Origin: Sphingobacterium sp. UBA5670
GTDB lineage: Bacteria > Bacteroidota > Bacteroidia > Sphingobacteriales > Sphingobacteriaceae
NCBI RefSeq assembly: GCF_002420705.1
Contig: NZ_DIIM01000019.1
Coordinates: forward strand, 62,001-126,000
Length of the DNA stretch: 64,000 bases
Direction: 5' to 3'
A program made the position numbers and the translations under genes. The notes below the pieces were generated by a model. That model worked only from the letters and a program-made list of their open reading frames with translations, was not told where the DNA came from and made no database searches. How positions within the stretch are numbered: the stretch's first letter is position 1; each line of letters begins with the position of its first letter. Shown here piece by piece: positions 52,491 to 61,369 of this stretch.

Positions 52491-52517
52491 AAATCTAACC
52501 TAAACCCAACGATCGCT

Positions 52518-53324
52518 ATGAAAAAGGTCACCATTATCGGAAGTGGTAATATCGGTCTTTCTTTGGCAAAAGGACTTGTAAAAAGTGAATTTGCGCATGC
52601 TGCCGATATTACATTGACGCGGAGAAATTTGAGTGCATTGGCCGAGGAAGCGAGCCAAGGTTTCTCGGTCAGTAATGATAATAAGCTCGCTGTACAGGGA
52701 GCAGATATTGTCGTATTTGCTATCTTGCCTCAGCAGCTTAAAAAGGTATTGGTTGAAGTCGCCCCAGTAATTGATAAGAAAAATCAGATTTTTGTTTCAA
52801 TTGTTTCTGGAGTTTCTTGTGCAGATTTAAGAGCGGAGTTGGGCGCGGATGCTACCGTGATACGTGCTATGCCGAATACGGCAATAGCTATTGCACAGTC
52901 GATGACTTGTATTGCCAGTGACAATGGTTCCAATGAGAGTGTGAAGGAAGTTGAAAAGATGTTTGAAACAGTTGGTTCGGTGGTTGTCATTAATGAGGAT
53001 CTTATGACATCGGCTACGGCATTATGTGCTTGTGGTATTGCATTTTTCTTACGTGCTATTCGCGCGGCTTCGCAGGGTGGTGTTGAAATCGGATTTCACG
53101 CGCACGACGCCCTTAAAATGGCTGTTCAAACTGCAAAAGGGGCCGCTGATTTGCTATTGCACACCAATGCCCATCCAGAAGGTGAAATCGATAAGGTAAC
53201 ATCTCCAAAGGGCTGTACAATTGCGGGATTGAACGAAATGGAACATAACGGTTTTAGTTCTGCATTTATCAAAGGAATTAAACTGTCTGCGGATAAAGCC
53301 GGAGGATTATATCATGAAGGATAG
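52518..53324 (+). CDS. proC: Pyrroline-5-carboxylate reductase
   Basis: Reduces pyrroline-5-carboxylate to proline with NAD(P)H. The 268 residues begin with the Rossmann GSGNIGLSLAKGL (8-20) and include the family signature SATALCACGIAFFLRAIRAASQGGVEIG (about 175-200) followed by LLHTNAHPEGEIDKVTSPKGCT. The gene is embedded among arginine genes and overlaps argE by 11 nt. This placement fits a glutamate-semialdehyde link between the proline and arginine pathways. Confidence 0.92.
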   Translation: MKKVTIIGSGNIGLSLAKGLVKSEFAHAADITLTRRNLSALAEEASQGFSVSNDNKLAVQGADIVVFAILPQQLKKVLVEVAPVIDKKNQIFVSIVSGVSCADLRAELGADATVIRAMPNTAIAIAQSMTCIASDNGSNESVKEVEKMFETVGSVVVINEDLMTSATALCACGIAFFLRAIRAASQGGVEIGFHAHDALKMAVQTAKGAADLLLHTNAHPEGEIDKVTSPKGCTIAGLNEMEHNGFSSAFIKGIKLSADKAGGLYHEG

Positions 53325-54378
53325 GGACAACTTATTTGAAGATGCGCTGACCTTATTAAAACAATTAATTGGACTATCATCTTTAAGTAAAGAGGAAGAA
53401 CTTACTGCAGATTTAATTGAAGGTTTCTTTCAGGAGCGGGATATTCAAACACATCGAAAGGGCAATAATATCTGGGTATATAACGCTCAATATGATATTG
53501 CTAAGCCAACAATACTGCTCAATTCTCATCACGATACGGTAAAGCCAAATACGGGTTATACGAGAGATCCTTTAGCGGCAACTGTAGAGGAAGGGAAATT
53601 GTATGGATTGGGGAGCAATGATGCAGGTGGCTGTCTGGTATCGCTGATCGCTTCATTTTTGTATTTTTATCAGCAGAAGGATCTAAAATATAATTTCTGT
53701 CTTGTTGCCAGTGCTGAAGAAGAGATTTCAGGTAAGAATGGCGTAGAATCTGTTTTGGATGCTATTGGTCCAATCGATTTTGCTATTGTGGGAGAGCCTA
53801 CTTTGTTGGATCTGGCTATTGCAGAAAAAGGACTGATGGTGTTGGACTGCACTGCTATCGGAACAGCTGGACACGCGGCGCGTAACGAAGGAGACAATGC
53901 GATCTACAAAGCGATCAAGGATATTGAATGGTTTCAAAGTTATGCATTTGAGAATACGTCGCCAACGTTAGGCCCCATTAAAATGTCCGTAACAGTAATC
54001 CAGGCGGGATCACAGCATAATGTTGTACCGGCTACTTGTAACTTTGTTGTTGATGTGCGAACCACAGACGCTTATTCCAACGAAGAGACGCTGGATATCA
54101 TCAAGTCTCATGTGAATTCGGAGGTTGTAGCGCGATCGACGCGTCTGAAGTCTTCTTCTATTCCTGAATCACACCCAATTGTCAAGGCTGGTATTGAGCT
54201 GGGACGTAAAGTATATGGCTCACCAACGATGAGCGATCAGGCTCTTATTCCGGTGCCTTCTCTGAAACTGGGACCCGGTGATAGCGCTCGGTCGCATATG
54301 GCAGATGAGTTTATTTATATCGATGAAATTAGGGCTGGGATTGATCTCTATATTGAAATGTTAGAAAAGATAGTATAA
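53314..54378 (+). CDS. argE: M20-family acyl-ornithine/acyl-citrulline deacylase (ArgE type)
   Basis: Zinc peptidase-family enzyme removing the acyl group near the end of arginine synthesis. The 354 residues carry the M20 metal and catalytic residues: HHDTVKPN, GSNDAGGC, SAEEEISG (the general base Glu), VGEPT, and the late His in SARSHMADEF. With an upstream acyl-ornithine transcarbamylase, the real substrate may be acyl-citrulline. It overlaps proC by 11 nt; its stop codon lies inside a bidirectional terminator. Confidence 0.9.
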   Translation: MKDRDNLFEDALTLLKQLIGLSSLSKEEELTADLIEGFFQERDIQTHRKGNNIWVYNAQYDIAKPTILLNSHHDTVKPNTGYTRDPLAATVEEGKLYGLGSNDAGGCLVSLIASFLYFYQQKDLKYNFCLVASAEEEISGKNGVESVLDAIGPIDFAIVGEPTLLDLAIAEKGLMVLDCTAIGTAGHAARNEGDNAIYKAIKDIEWFQSYAFENTSPTLGPIKMSVTVIQAGSQHNVVPATCNFVVDVRTTDAYSNEETLDIIKSHVNSEVVARSTRLKSSSIPESHPIVKAGIELGRKVYGSPTMSDQALIPVPSLKLGPGDSARSHMADEFIYIDEIRAGIDLYIEMLEKIV

Positions 54379-54415
54379 AAAAAGCTTCCATTTTTATGGA
54401 AGCTTTTTTTATACT
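54372..54415. terminator. Bidirectional terminator shared by argE and the Lrp-type gene
   Basis: Perfect palindrome with 20-bp arms (54372-54391 and 54396-54415), 4-nt T loop. Core AAGCTTCCAT / ATGGAAGCTT with flanking A and T tracts. Stop codons of both convergent genes fall inside it (54376-54378 and 54414-54416). Confidence 0.95.
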
Positions 54416-54887
54416 AGACTAAGCTGATTTGACGTTTGATACTCTCTTCGAGGGAGATGATCGTCTCGGTACGTTGAATCCCTGGTACAGATTGAATATC
54501 TTCATTCAATACTTTTCTGAGGTGAACCGTATCTCTACAGATTATTTTTGCGAAAATACTGTATTGGCCAGTACAATAATGTAATTCGACCACTTCTTTG
54601 ATTTCTTTCAATTTATCTACCGCATCTGCATATTGTGAACCTTTTTCAAGATAGATACCCAAAAAGGCGGTGATATCAAACCCGACTTTTTGAGGATTGA
54701 TAATTAGATTTGACCCTCTAATGATACCTAGTTCTTCCATCTTCTTCATTCTAACGTGAATTGTACCGCCTGATACGATTAGCTTTTTTGCTATTTCGGT
54801 ATAAGGAATAGAGGCATCGTTCATTAGAATAGACAAGATTTGGATATCCAAATTGTCTAGATCATAGTTTGCATATTGATTTTCCAT
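54414..54887 (-). CDS. Lrp/AsnC-family transcriptional regulator
   Basis: A feast-famine regulator. From the ATG at 54887 it has 157 residues; the TTG two codons upstream is less likely. The N-terminal helix-turn-helix (about 8-60) reads LDNLDIQILSILMNDASIPYTEIAKKLIVSGGTIHVRM. The C-terminal ligand-binding RAM domain (about 65-150) includes VVELHYCTGQYSIFAKI. It is convergent with the arginine operon and is a candidate sensor of arginine or another amino acid, inferred only from position. Bacteroidota of this group often place such a gene here. Confidence 0.92.
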   Translation of the reverse strand: MENQYANYDLDNLDIQILSILMNDASIPYTEIAKKLIVSGGTIHVRMKKMEELGIIRGSNLIINPQKVGFDITAFLGIYLEKGSQYADAVDKLKEIKEVVELHYCTGQYSIFAKIICRDTVHLRKVLNEDIQSVPGIQRTETIISLEESIKRQISLV

Positions 54888-55277
54888 TAACAATGGTTTT
54901 TGTGTTCATTAATTGGTCGTTGCATCAAAATCGGACCAATAGCTAAAATAATTAAATTTATTTCAAAATTACTAAGAATTTTCGGTTTATAGATGTAAAT
55001 TTAATAAAAAATACTTATTCATATTGATAATGTTATATGTTTTTGATTGAAAGTGCTTATAATTGTTTTAGCGCTGATTTTATTGCAGGTTAAGTGATTG
55101 TTTTCATGGTTGATATAAAGATTATGATAAATTATTTTAGTATCACCTTCTTACTGACAAAAAAACAGTCAGTATATTTCAAAATCTGGTGAGTACGTAT
55201 GAAAGGATTGAAAGGATATAAAAAGTAGTTGATTTTGTGATGCTTACGCACATAAAAAATCTAAATACGGAATAGCG
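54888..55277. other. Intergenic region upstream of the Lrp-type and kinase-like genes
   Basis: 390 bases of very AT-rich DNA between divergent genes. On the minus strand TAATTTTG (54971-54964) fits the -7 consensus and could serve the Lrp-type gene. No convincing element for the plus-strand gene and no hidden gene were seen. Confidence 0.4.
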
Positions 55278-56324
55278 ATGGAAGAAGTTCAAGATGTAAA
55301 GATTTCGAAAAAGAAACCGATTTTTGAAGTAGGGGAGGGACTTCATAAATATCTTAAAATGTATCAACGTGATGAAAAGTTGCCGATTGGATACAAGGAT
55401 CTGCTGAATTTTACGGAGACGGTACCCGTCATGGATAAATTTGGTAACGACACCTTTTGGGAAACACCTTTGTATCCGCAATACCTTATGGACCAATTAT
55501 ATGACGGTTTGAAGGTGATTTATGCTAAGCTGAAAGCATCGGGCAATACTCGGATCGTACAACATAAATATATCGATCGCGTAGAATACTGTGGTTTCGG
55601 CAATACCAAACCCTTTCGCATTCGTATTGTTAACCGGTTAAATGATGTTTACGATTATTTTTACATCAAACAGGCCGATGCTTCGCGCATATACGGATTG
55701 GAATTGGAAGAAATATTGTCACCCAATCAGGTGAATTATATGGTAGATCACGATACGTTGGTTGAAGAACATATTGTTGGGATCCCCGGAGATACTTTTT
55801 CAAAAACACGAATGTTCTCACCGGATTACAATCTAACCCGTATTTCCAAAGAATTTGTCAAGTTTAACGAACGATGTATTATTACGCTACTGGGTGATAT
55901 GCGAGCCTACAATTTTGTTATGCAGATCACACCAGATTTTGACGATTTTCAGTTTAGAATTAGAGCTATAGATTTTGATCAGCAGTTTTATGAGGGAAAT
56001 CCGAAAGTCTATATGCCACAATTTTTCAAAGAAAATCTTCCTTATGTGAAATTGGCGATGGAACATTTAAATGAGAAAACTGTACTGCAATACCAGCAGG
56101 AAGAACGTTCTTCCATTGTGCACAGAGTGCGGAGCGAAAGACACCGGATCGCTGATCTGCGGGACGCTTCACAAACACAGGTACTCTCGACCTTGGAAAA
56201 TATCAAACAGTTACGGGGAGGCTATGCTGAATTTTATCAAAATAATTCTTACCTCAAATGTAAAACGATGACCGATATTGTGGAGTTGAATGTGAAGAAT
56301 GTGATTCGTCAGGTTCAAATGTAA
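55278..56324 (+). CDS. Unnamed protein with kinase-like motifs
   Basis: I do not recognise a named family. The 348 residues nevertheless show a set of kinase/aminoglycoside-phosphotransferase-like features in the right order: a strand with Lys131 (YDYFYIKQAD), then LELEEI that could hold the salt-bridge Glu; a hinge-like LVEEHIVGIPGDTF (161-174); LLGDMRAYNFVM with Asp207 and Asn212, the D-x4-N spacing of the catalytic loop; and AIDFDQQF with Asp232, in the place of the magnesium-binding DFG/DFD. The N-terminal ~115 residues are charged, and the C-terminus is helical. Function, substrate and true fold are unproven. It stands alone between the Lrp-type gene and ruvC (convergent). Confidence 0.6.
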   Translation: MEEVQDVKISKKKPIFEVGEGLHKYLKMYQRDEKLPIGYKDLLNFTETVPVMDKFGNDTFWETPLYPQYLMDQLYDGLKVIYAKLKASGNTRIVQHKYIDRVEYCGFGNTKPFRIRIVNRLNDVYDYFYIKQADASRIYGLELEEILSPNQVNYMVDHDTLVEEHIVGIPGDTFSKTRMFSPDYNLTRISKEFVKFNERCIITLLGDMRAYNFVMQITPDFDDFQFRIRAIDFDQQFYEGNPKVYMPQFFKENLPYVKLAMEHLNEKTVLQYQQEERSSIVHRVRSERHRIADLRDASQTQVLSTLENIKQLRGGYAEFYQNNSYLKCKTMTDIVELNVKNVIRQVQM

Positions 56325-56891
56325 TTACTTGATCCGGTCTTTATTGTCTTTGATGAAGGCTGACCATCCCGAGTAGGACTTGCTGCTACCAGATGCTGCA
56401 TTCTTCTGAAAGGAATGACATACGGCAATTGCTAAACCGTCGGTGGCATCCAGAAATTGAGGTGTTTCCTCAAATTTTAATAGATTTTTTAACATCGCAG
56501 ATACCTGTTCTTTTGTGGCATTTCCATTTCCTGTAACGGATTGTTTTATTTTTCTTGGAGAATATTCAAAGATCGGAATATCCTGAGCGAGTGCCGCAGC
56601 CATGGCAACTCCTTGAGCGCGACCCAATTTGAGCATGACCTGTATATTTTTACCATAAAATGGTGACTCGAGGGCGACGCAGTCGGGATTATATTCTTGC
56701 ATTAAAGCAGAAGTCTTCTTAAAAATGCGCTGTAGTTTTAGTGCATGGTCATCTAAATGTCCCATTTTGATGACCCCCATTGAAATTAGAGATAGGGTAT
56801 TGCCAACTTCCTTGATGATGCCATATCCGAGTATAACGGTGCCGGGGTCAATACCTAAAATTATTCTTTCTTTCGCCTTTTCCTTCTGCAT
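56325..56891 (-). CDS. ruvC: Holliday junction resolvase RuvC
   Basis: Cuts Holliday junctions with RuvAB during recombination. From the ATG at 56891 it has 188 residues; the TTG six bases upstream adds only two. The four acidic catalytic residues are Asp15 (GIDPGT), Glu75 (VALESPF), Asp148 and Asp151 (FLDATDGLAIA), with His159 after it, matching the spacing in E. coli RuvC. Its stop codon meets the stop of the kinase-like gene end to end with no gap, and no terminator was found. Confidence 0.96.
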   Translation of the reverse strand: MQKEKAKERIILGIDPGTVILGYGIIKEVGNTLSLISMGVIKMGHLDDHALKLQRIFKKTSALMQEYNPDCVALESPFYGKNIQVMLKLGRAQGVAMAAALAQDIPIFEYSPRKIKQSVTGNGNATKEQVSAMLKNLLKFEETPQFLDATDGLAIAVCHSFQKNAASGSSKSYSGWSAFIKDNKDRIK

Positions 56892-56970
56892 ATACAATAT
56901 TACAAATTTTGCGTTTTATTCGCGGATTGCATTCGACAAAACTTAATCATTTGGCTAAAATTTAGTAACA

Positions 56971-57966
56971 TTGCTCTCTAATTATCAAAAGTTGACTGGA
57001 AGACAAAAAAAATACATCAGTCTTTTATTGAAGGTACTGGTTTTTGCCCTTGCGACCTGGTATATTGTCGTGAAGGTATCTGATAGAAGCAATATTGAGA
57101 AGTTTAAAACCCTAATTGCAGGATTAGAACAACATTCGGTGGTGTGGACTCTGATTTTGATTGTGGTTTTAATGCTTGTCAATTGGTTGCTTGAAGTTGT
57201 CAAATGGCGATATCTTGCCTCTAAATTGGAGCGTATTTCGTTTTGGCAGTCATTCCAATCGGTTTTTTGTGGACTTACCTGGGCTATTTTTACACCCAAT
57301 CGGATTGGAGAGTATGGTGGACGGGTACTGTTTTTGCAACCTCAAAATAGGGCAAAAGGAGCTGTCGCGATGGGCGTTGGATTATTTGCACAGCTTGTGC
57401 TAACGAGCGTTGCGGGCTCATTAAGTATTGCTTGGTTTATTTGTAAGTTTCTTTCTACGCCTTTAACCGTACAATTTGGCGTATGGCTGCTTGCCATTAT
57501 TTATGCCGCGGGATTTGTTATCTTATATTTCAACGTAAAATGGATTGATGCATTGGTCGGTAAAATAAAGTTCCTTGCACGGATTAAACCTTTCTTTGAG
57601 GTATTGGAACACTATTCAACACGTGAGCTCTGTATTGTTCTTTTAAATTCTTTGGCGCGATTTATCATTTTCACTTCCCAGTATATCATCTTGATGAAAC
57701 TGACTTTACCCGAGCTACCGCTTTTATCCATGATTCTGATGATTTTCATCCTGTTTTTTGTTCAGGCGGCCCTACCTACATTGGATATTTTTGATTTCAG
57801 TGTTAGAAGTTTTGTCGCAAGCAATCTATATAGCTATATTACCACACAAGAAATTGCTGTTATGGCGATTGTTTCCTGTATTTGGTTCGTTAATTTAATT
57901 CTTCCAGCTATATTTGGTTCTATTTTTGTTTTTAAGATTAATTTTTTCGGTGATACAAATTCTTAA
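56971..57966 (+). CDS. Flippase-like membrane protein (LPG_synthase_TM / UPF0104 family)
   Basis: A 331-residue integral membrane protein of the family that shares the transmembrane part of lysylphosphatidylglycerol synthase. About eight hydrophobic helices are visible, with the conserved FGLTWAIFTPNRIGEYGGRVLFL-like segment (about 97-118; GLTWAIFTPNRIGEYGGR) corresponding to the PxRxGE motif. No ATG lies near the start: TTG at 56971 is used, with a second TTG seven codons on. It overlaps the glycosyltransferase gene, suggesting a joint role in lipid or glycolipid handling. A related protein is cut by the right end of the window. Confidence 0.8.
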   Translation: MLSNYQKLTGRQKKYISLLLKVLVFALATWYIVVKVSDRSNIEKFKTLIAGLEQHSVVWTLILIVVLMLVNWLLEVVKWRYLASKLERISFWQSFQSVFCGLTWAIFTPNRIGEYGGRVLFLQPQNRAKGAVAMGVGLFAQLVLTSVAGSLSIAWFICKFLSTPLTVQFGVWLLAIIYAAGFVILYFNVKWIDALVGKIKFLARIKPFFEVLEHYSTRELCIVLLNSLARFIIFTSQYIILMKLTLPELPLLSMILMIFILFFVQAALPTLDIFDFSVRSFVASNLYSYITTQEIAVMAIVSCIWFVNLILPAIFGSIFVFKINFFGDTNS

Positions 57967-59080
57967 CTATTTATTGATCATTTTTGCTTGCGTATACGCA
58001 ATTCTAGTTTTATGGATGCGTAGAGGCTGGGGCTTGATCCCAGTGCCCAACAATCTTGCACTTCCAACAAAATCCATATCTGTGATTATTGCCGCACGCA
58101 ATGAAGAACTCAATATTAGACGTACCATTGAATCTATCATAGGACAGCATTATCCGACAGCTCTCCTGGAGCTTATTATAATTGACGACCATTCAGACGA
58201 CAATACGTCGTTGATTGTAAAAGAGTATGCGGAGCAAGGTGTTAAACTTATTCAATTGAATGAAAATGGCCGTTTGAACTCATACAAGAAGTTGGCGATT
58301 TCAAGGGCTATAGAATGCTGTCAAGGTGAAATTATCATTACTACCGATGCAGACTGTCGAATGGGACCAAATTGGTTAGCAACGGTTATCGGTACATTTG
58401 AAAAGGAAGATGCTTATCTACAGTCTTCTCCAGTGCTGTATTCAGAAGAAAAGAGTTTCTTTGAACGGCTGCAGACCTTGGAATTCTTGTATTTGATAGG
58501 TCTGGGTGCAGCTGGCATTGGCAACAAAAAGCCGACCACCTGTAATGGTGCGAATTTGGCCTATCGAAAAGATATTTTTAAACAAATGGGTGGGTTTAAG
58601 GGAATTGATGAACTTGCCTCCGGTGATGATGAACTTTTTCTACACAAAGTTGCCGAGCAATATCCCGAAAGAATCACGTTCTGCAAGTCAAAAGAGGCTG
58701 TTGTTTATACGGATGCCAAACCAGATCTGAAGTCATTCATTAGCCAGCGCAGACGCTGGGCTTCGAAAAGTACCAAATATAAAAATAAGGGTGTCATCGC
58801 ATTGGGGATTTCCATTTGGTTTTTCAATTTATTGATTTTGGTCGCTTCTGTTCTTGCGGTCTGTGGCGTGAAATTCGTCGCTTGGGTGGCACTTTTTGCA
58901 TTGCTATTAAAGATGACTGTTGAATTTCTTTTTATTCAACCTTTGACCACATTTGCGCATAGAAAGGAGCTTTTACTGTACCTTCCGCTACTGAGCTTCG
59001 CCCATGTTGTTTATCTGGCCTATATCGGCATATTGGGTAATGTTGGGAAATATGACTGGAAGGGAAGGCAAGTGAAATAG
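57950..59080 (+). CDS. GT2-family membrane glycosyltransferase
   Basis: An inverting GT-A glycosyltransferase with N- and C-terminal membrane helices. GTG at 57950 is preferred; a TTG at 57914 would add 12 residues and overlap the upstream gene further. Numbering from GTG, the nucleotide-sugar motifs are IIARNEE at about 47, IIDDHSDDN near 78, DAD at 133-135, SGDDELF near 224, and QRRRW near 262, the processive-type signature. Three helices follow at the C-terminus. The acceptor is not known; pairing with a flippase-like gene suggests a lipid acceptor. Confidence 0.85.
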   Translation: MIQILNYLLIIFACVYAILVLWMRRGWGLIPVPNNLALPTKSISVIIAARNEELNIRRTIESIIGQHYPTALLELIIIDDHSDDNTSLIVKEYAEQGVKLIQLNENGRLNSYKKLAISRAIECCQGEIIITTDADCRMGPNWLATVIGTFEKEDAYLQSSPVLYSEEKSFFERLQTLEFLYLIGLGAAGIGNKKPTTCNGANLAYRKDIFKQMGGFKGIDELASGDDELFLHKVAEQYPERITFCKSKEAVVYTDAKPDLKSFISQRRRWASKSTKYKNKGVIALGISIWFFNLLILVASVLAVCGVKFVAWVALFALLLKMTVEFLFIQPLTTFAHRKELLLYLPLLSFAHVVYLAYIGILGNVGKYDWKGRQVK

Positions 59081-59087
59081 ATCGTTG

Positions 59088-59822
59088 CTATTTTTCAACC
59101 TTTAGTTTTATCGTTTCTTCCGCCAGTTGTACGATTTCCTCAATACTTTTCCCTTCAGTATCCAATGGATTTAACACTTCCCAAGTCATATGAAGGAATG
59201 GCGTCAGTGGATACATGCCATATTGTACCATTTCATAGGATCCCCTGATGGCGATAGGGACAACGAGTGCGTTTGGATTTTTCTTTAGTAATGTAGCAAT
59301 TCCACCCACATGGAAAGCTTTCATTTTCCCCGTTTTTGATCGCGTTCCTTCCGGAAAAATAAACGCCGACCAGTTTTTGGTTTTCATATTGTTGGCAAGT
59401 TTCAGTATCTCCGCAATAGATTGTTTGGGATCATTGCGATCTATATTTGCTGCCCCACCATGTTTCAGGTTAAAAGAGATGCTAGGTATACCGCTGGCAA
59501 GTTCTATTTTAGATATAAACTTTCCATGAAACCTGCGTAAGAAATAGATCATTGGAGGAATATCAAAAGTGCTTTGGTGATTGGCAACAAACACAATAGG
59601 CTGTCCGGTTGGAATATTTTTATTGTCGATAAACGTCACTCGGTTAAATAACGTATAATAGCAGGCAACCAGACATGCGTTTAGCATATCGACACTTTTT
59701 TTGTGTGCATTATATCCACCAAGTGTTAAACATAACCATTGTATAGGGTGAAAGATAATCAAAGATAAACCAAAACAAAACCAAAATATTATAGATAGGA
59801 AATAGCCTAAAAACTTCTTCAT
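59088..59822 (-). CDS. plsC: 1-acylglycerol-3-phosphate O-acyltransferase family protein
   Basis: PlsC-type acyltransferase adding a second acyl chain to lysophosphatidic acid in the inner membrane. The 244 residues have two N-terminal hydrophobic segments, the catalytic NHQSTFD (His82, Asp87) and the substrate-binding FPEGTRS (Glu158-Arg161), with the later VPIAIRGS typical of the family. It is convergent with the glycosyltransferase gene. The true PlsC role is likely, but other lyso-lipid acceptors (ornithine lipids for example) are possible. Confidence 0.87.
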   Translation of the reverse strand: MKKFLGYFLSIIFWFCFGLSLIIFHPIQWLCLTLGGYNAHKKSVDMLNACLVACYYTLFNRVTFIDNKNIPTGQPIVFVANHQSTFDIPPMIYFLRRFHGKFISKIELASGIPSISFNLKHGGAANIDRNDPKQSIAEILKLANNMKTKNWSAFIFPEGTRSKTGKMKAFHVGGIATLLKKNPNALVVPIAIRGSYEMVQYGMYPLTPFLHMTWEVLNPLDTEGKSIEEIVQLAEETIKLKVEK

Positions 59823-59945
59823 AAACGTTATTTAATGATACAAATATATCATTAAGCAATGGTTTTTGAAAAATATTGATTTTATAATGTTTTGTTTTAA
59901 CATTATTAATGTTATCTTTAATAATATTAATATACATCTTGTTAA

Positions 59946-60245
59946 ATGAAAAAAATACCAATTGATTGTCCCTGCTGTGAAGCGAAGTTAAAAGTTTCTA
60001 AGTTGGTGTGCGACTCGTGTGAGACAGAGGTTGTCGGTAAATTTTCATTGCCTTTGCTAATGCAGCTTACTGTCGACGAACAAGAATTTGTCCTGAATTT
60101 TTTGATGCACTCAGGAAGTTTAAAAGAAATGGCAAATCAGATGGGCAAATCCTATCCGACGGTCCGTAATATTCTCGATGATCTGATTCACAAATTGAAA
60201 TCCCTTGCTCATACAAACAATGCTGTTGGAGAGAGAAGTTTTTAG
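59946..60245 (+). CDS. DUF2089-family small regulator-like protein
   Basis: A 99-residue protein with an N-terminal zinc ribbon (CPCC at 9-12 and CDSC at 23-26) and a helical C-terminal part LKEMANQMGKSYPTVRNILDDLIHKL that reads like a helix-turn-helix. The DUF2089 family is thought to be regulatory. It heads an operon of two membrane proteins and an alpha/beta hydrolase. An almost palindromic AACATTATTAATGTT (59899-59913) upstream is an operator candidate. Confidence 0.85.
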   Translation: MKKIPIDCPCCEAKLKVSKLVCDSCETEVVGKFSLPLLMQLTVDEQEFVLNFLMHSGSLKEMANQMGKSYPTVRNILDDLIHKLKSLAHTNNAVGERSF

Positions 60246-60290
60246 TCCTCTGTGGAATCGAAGAATTGATAATCGAATAATTATATCAAG

Positions 60291-60776
60291 ATGAAAAGTA
60301 ATACGCTTTATACCGAAAGCCAATCTTTTTTTAGCTGGTGGCTCTGTCTGATCCTTTTAACTGTCAGTGTGGCTAGTCTTTCTGTGCACTGGCATGATCT
60401 CTTGCGGTTGAATTTTGTTCCATTATTTCAATTGCCGAGCTTCTGGATCAATTTAGTATTGTGGGGACTCTTCGCTGTATTGAGGTTAAAAACTACGATT
60501 GATGAAGACTGGGTTGAAGTCCATTTTTTTCCTTTCAATTTCTATCGAAAAAGAGTGCAGTGGTCCGATATACAATCTATTGAGGTGCGGAAATATAATC
60601 CGATAAGTGAGTTTGGTGGATGGGGTTTGCGGAGAGGGGTGAGAGGACGGGCTTTTTCAGCTCGGGGCAACATAGGTCTACAACTTACATTGAGAAATGG
60701 TAAGGTATTGCTTATAGGAACCCAAAATCCGGTAGAGATCGAACAGCTGAACTTATCACAATTCTTAAACAAATGA
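60291..60776 (+). CDS. Membrane protein with PH-like domain (DUF6141-like)
   Basis: A 161-residue protein with two N-terminal transmembrane helices (about 15-34 and 50-68) and a soluble C-terminal part of beta strands, VEVHFFPFNFYRKRVQWSDIQSIEVRKYNPI, then NIGLQLTLRNGKVLLIGTQNP, typical of bacterial PH-like domains. Glycine-rich EFGGWGLRRGVRG lies between. Function unknown. The stop overlaps the next start by 4 nt (ATGA), so translation is coupled. Confidence 0.7.
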   Translation: MKSNTLYTESQSFFSWWLCLILLTVSVASLSVHWHDLLRLNFVPLFQLPSFWINLVLWGLFAVLRLKTTIDEDWVEVHFFPFNFYRKRVQWSDIQSIEVRKYNPISEFGGWGLRRGVRGRAFSARGNIGLQLTLRNGKVLLIGTQNPVEIEQLNLSQFLNK

Positions 60777-61357
60777 AAGTTAAACAGATTTTTCAGAATC
60801 CATTTGCCGAATTTACGGAGTGGGAATTATTCTTTGCGGGTGTTTTCGGATTCTTGTTATCAAGCTATATTATTTATTTATCGGGTCAGCAGTTCAATGG
60901 ATTTATGCATTTCTATCAACCAGAAATGACGGTTTCTCTATGGGCTGTATTACGTGTTCATGCCTATATGGTTTTGGCTCCTTTTGTACTTCTCTACGGT
61001 ATTGGGATGTTACTAAATAGAAAGACTAGGATCATTGATGTCATGAATGTCGTTTTGATTATACCATTTCCGCTTTATCTTGTATTATTTTTAGGGAAAC
61101 TTCTAAACCAGGACACATTTACGGATCAAGTCTTAAAGGCAGTGCAAAGCGGCGATCATACATTGGCTGGAGTTGATAAAACGGAGATGTTCTTGTTTGG
61201 CATGTTGGGGATTATCAGTTTATTATTGCTCTTTTATCAGTTCTATTTATTGGTCAAGGGCATGAATGTAGCAGTTAATAATAAGAAGACTGGAATCAAT
61301 ATACTATTTGTGGCATTATATTTTATACTGGATCTATGTATACAGTTTAATTTCTAG
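60773..61357 (+). CDS. Multi-pass membrane protein of unknown function
   Basis: A 194-residue protein with four or five hydrophobic helices and no motif I recognise. It overlaps the preceding gene by 4 nt and is followed 12 nt later by the alpha/beta hydrolase gene, so it belongs to a DUF2089-headed operon. The helices contain several Tyr and Phe (for example LLLLFYQFYLLVKG), but no charged transmembrane residues pointing to transport. Confidence 0.65.
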   Translation: MKVKQIFQNPFAEFTEWELFFAGVFGFLLSSYIIYLSGQQFNGFMHFYQPEMTVSLWAVLRVHAYMVLAPFVLLYGIGMLLNRKTRIIDVMNVVLIIPFPLYLVLFLGKLLNQDTFTDQVLKAVQSGDHTLAGVDKTEMFLFGMLGIISLLLLFYQFYLLVKGMNVAVNNKKTGINILFVALYFILDLCIQFNF

Positions 61358-61369
61358 TAAAGAACGACA

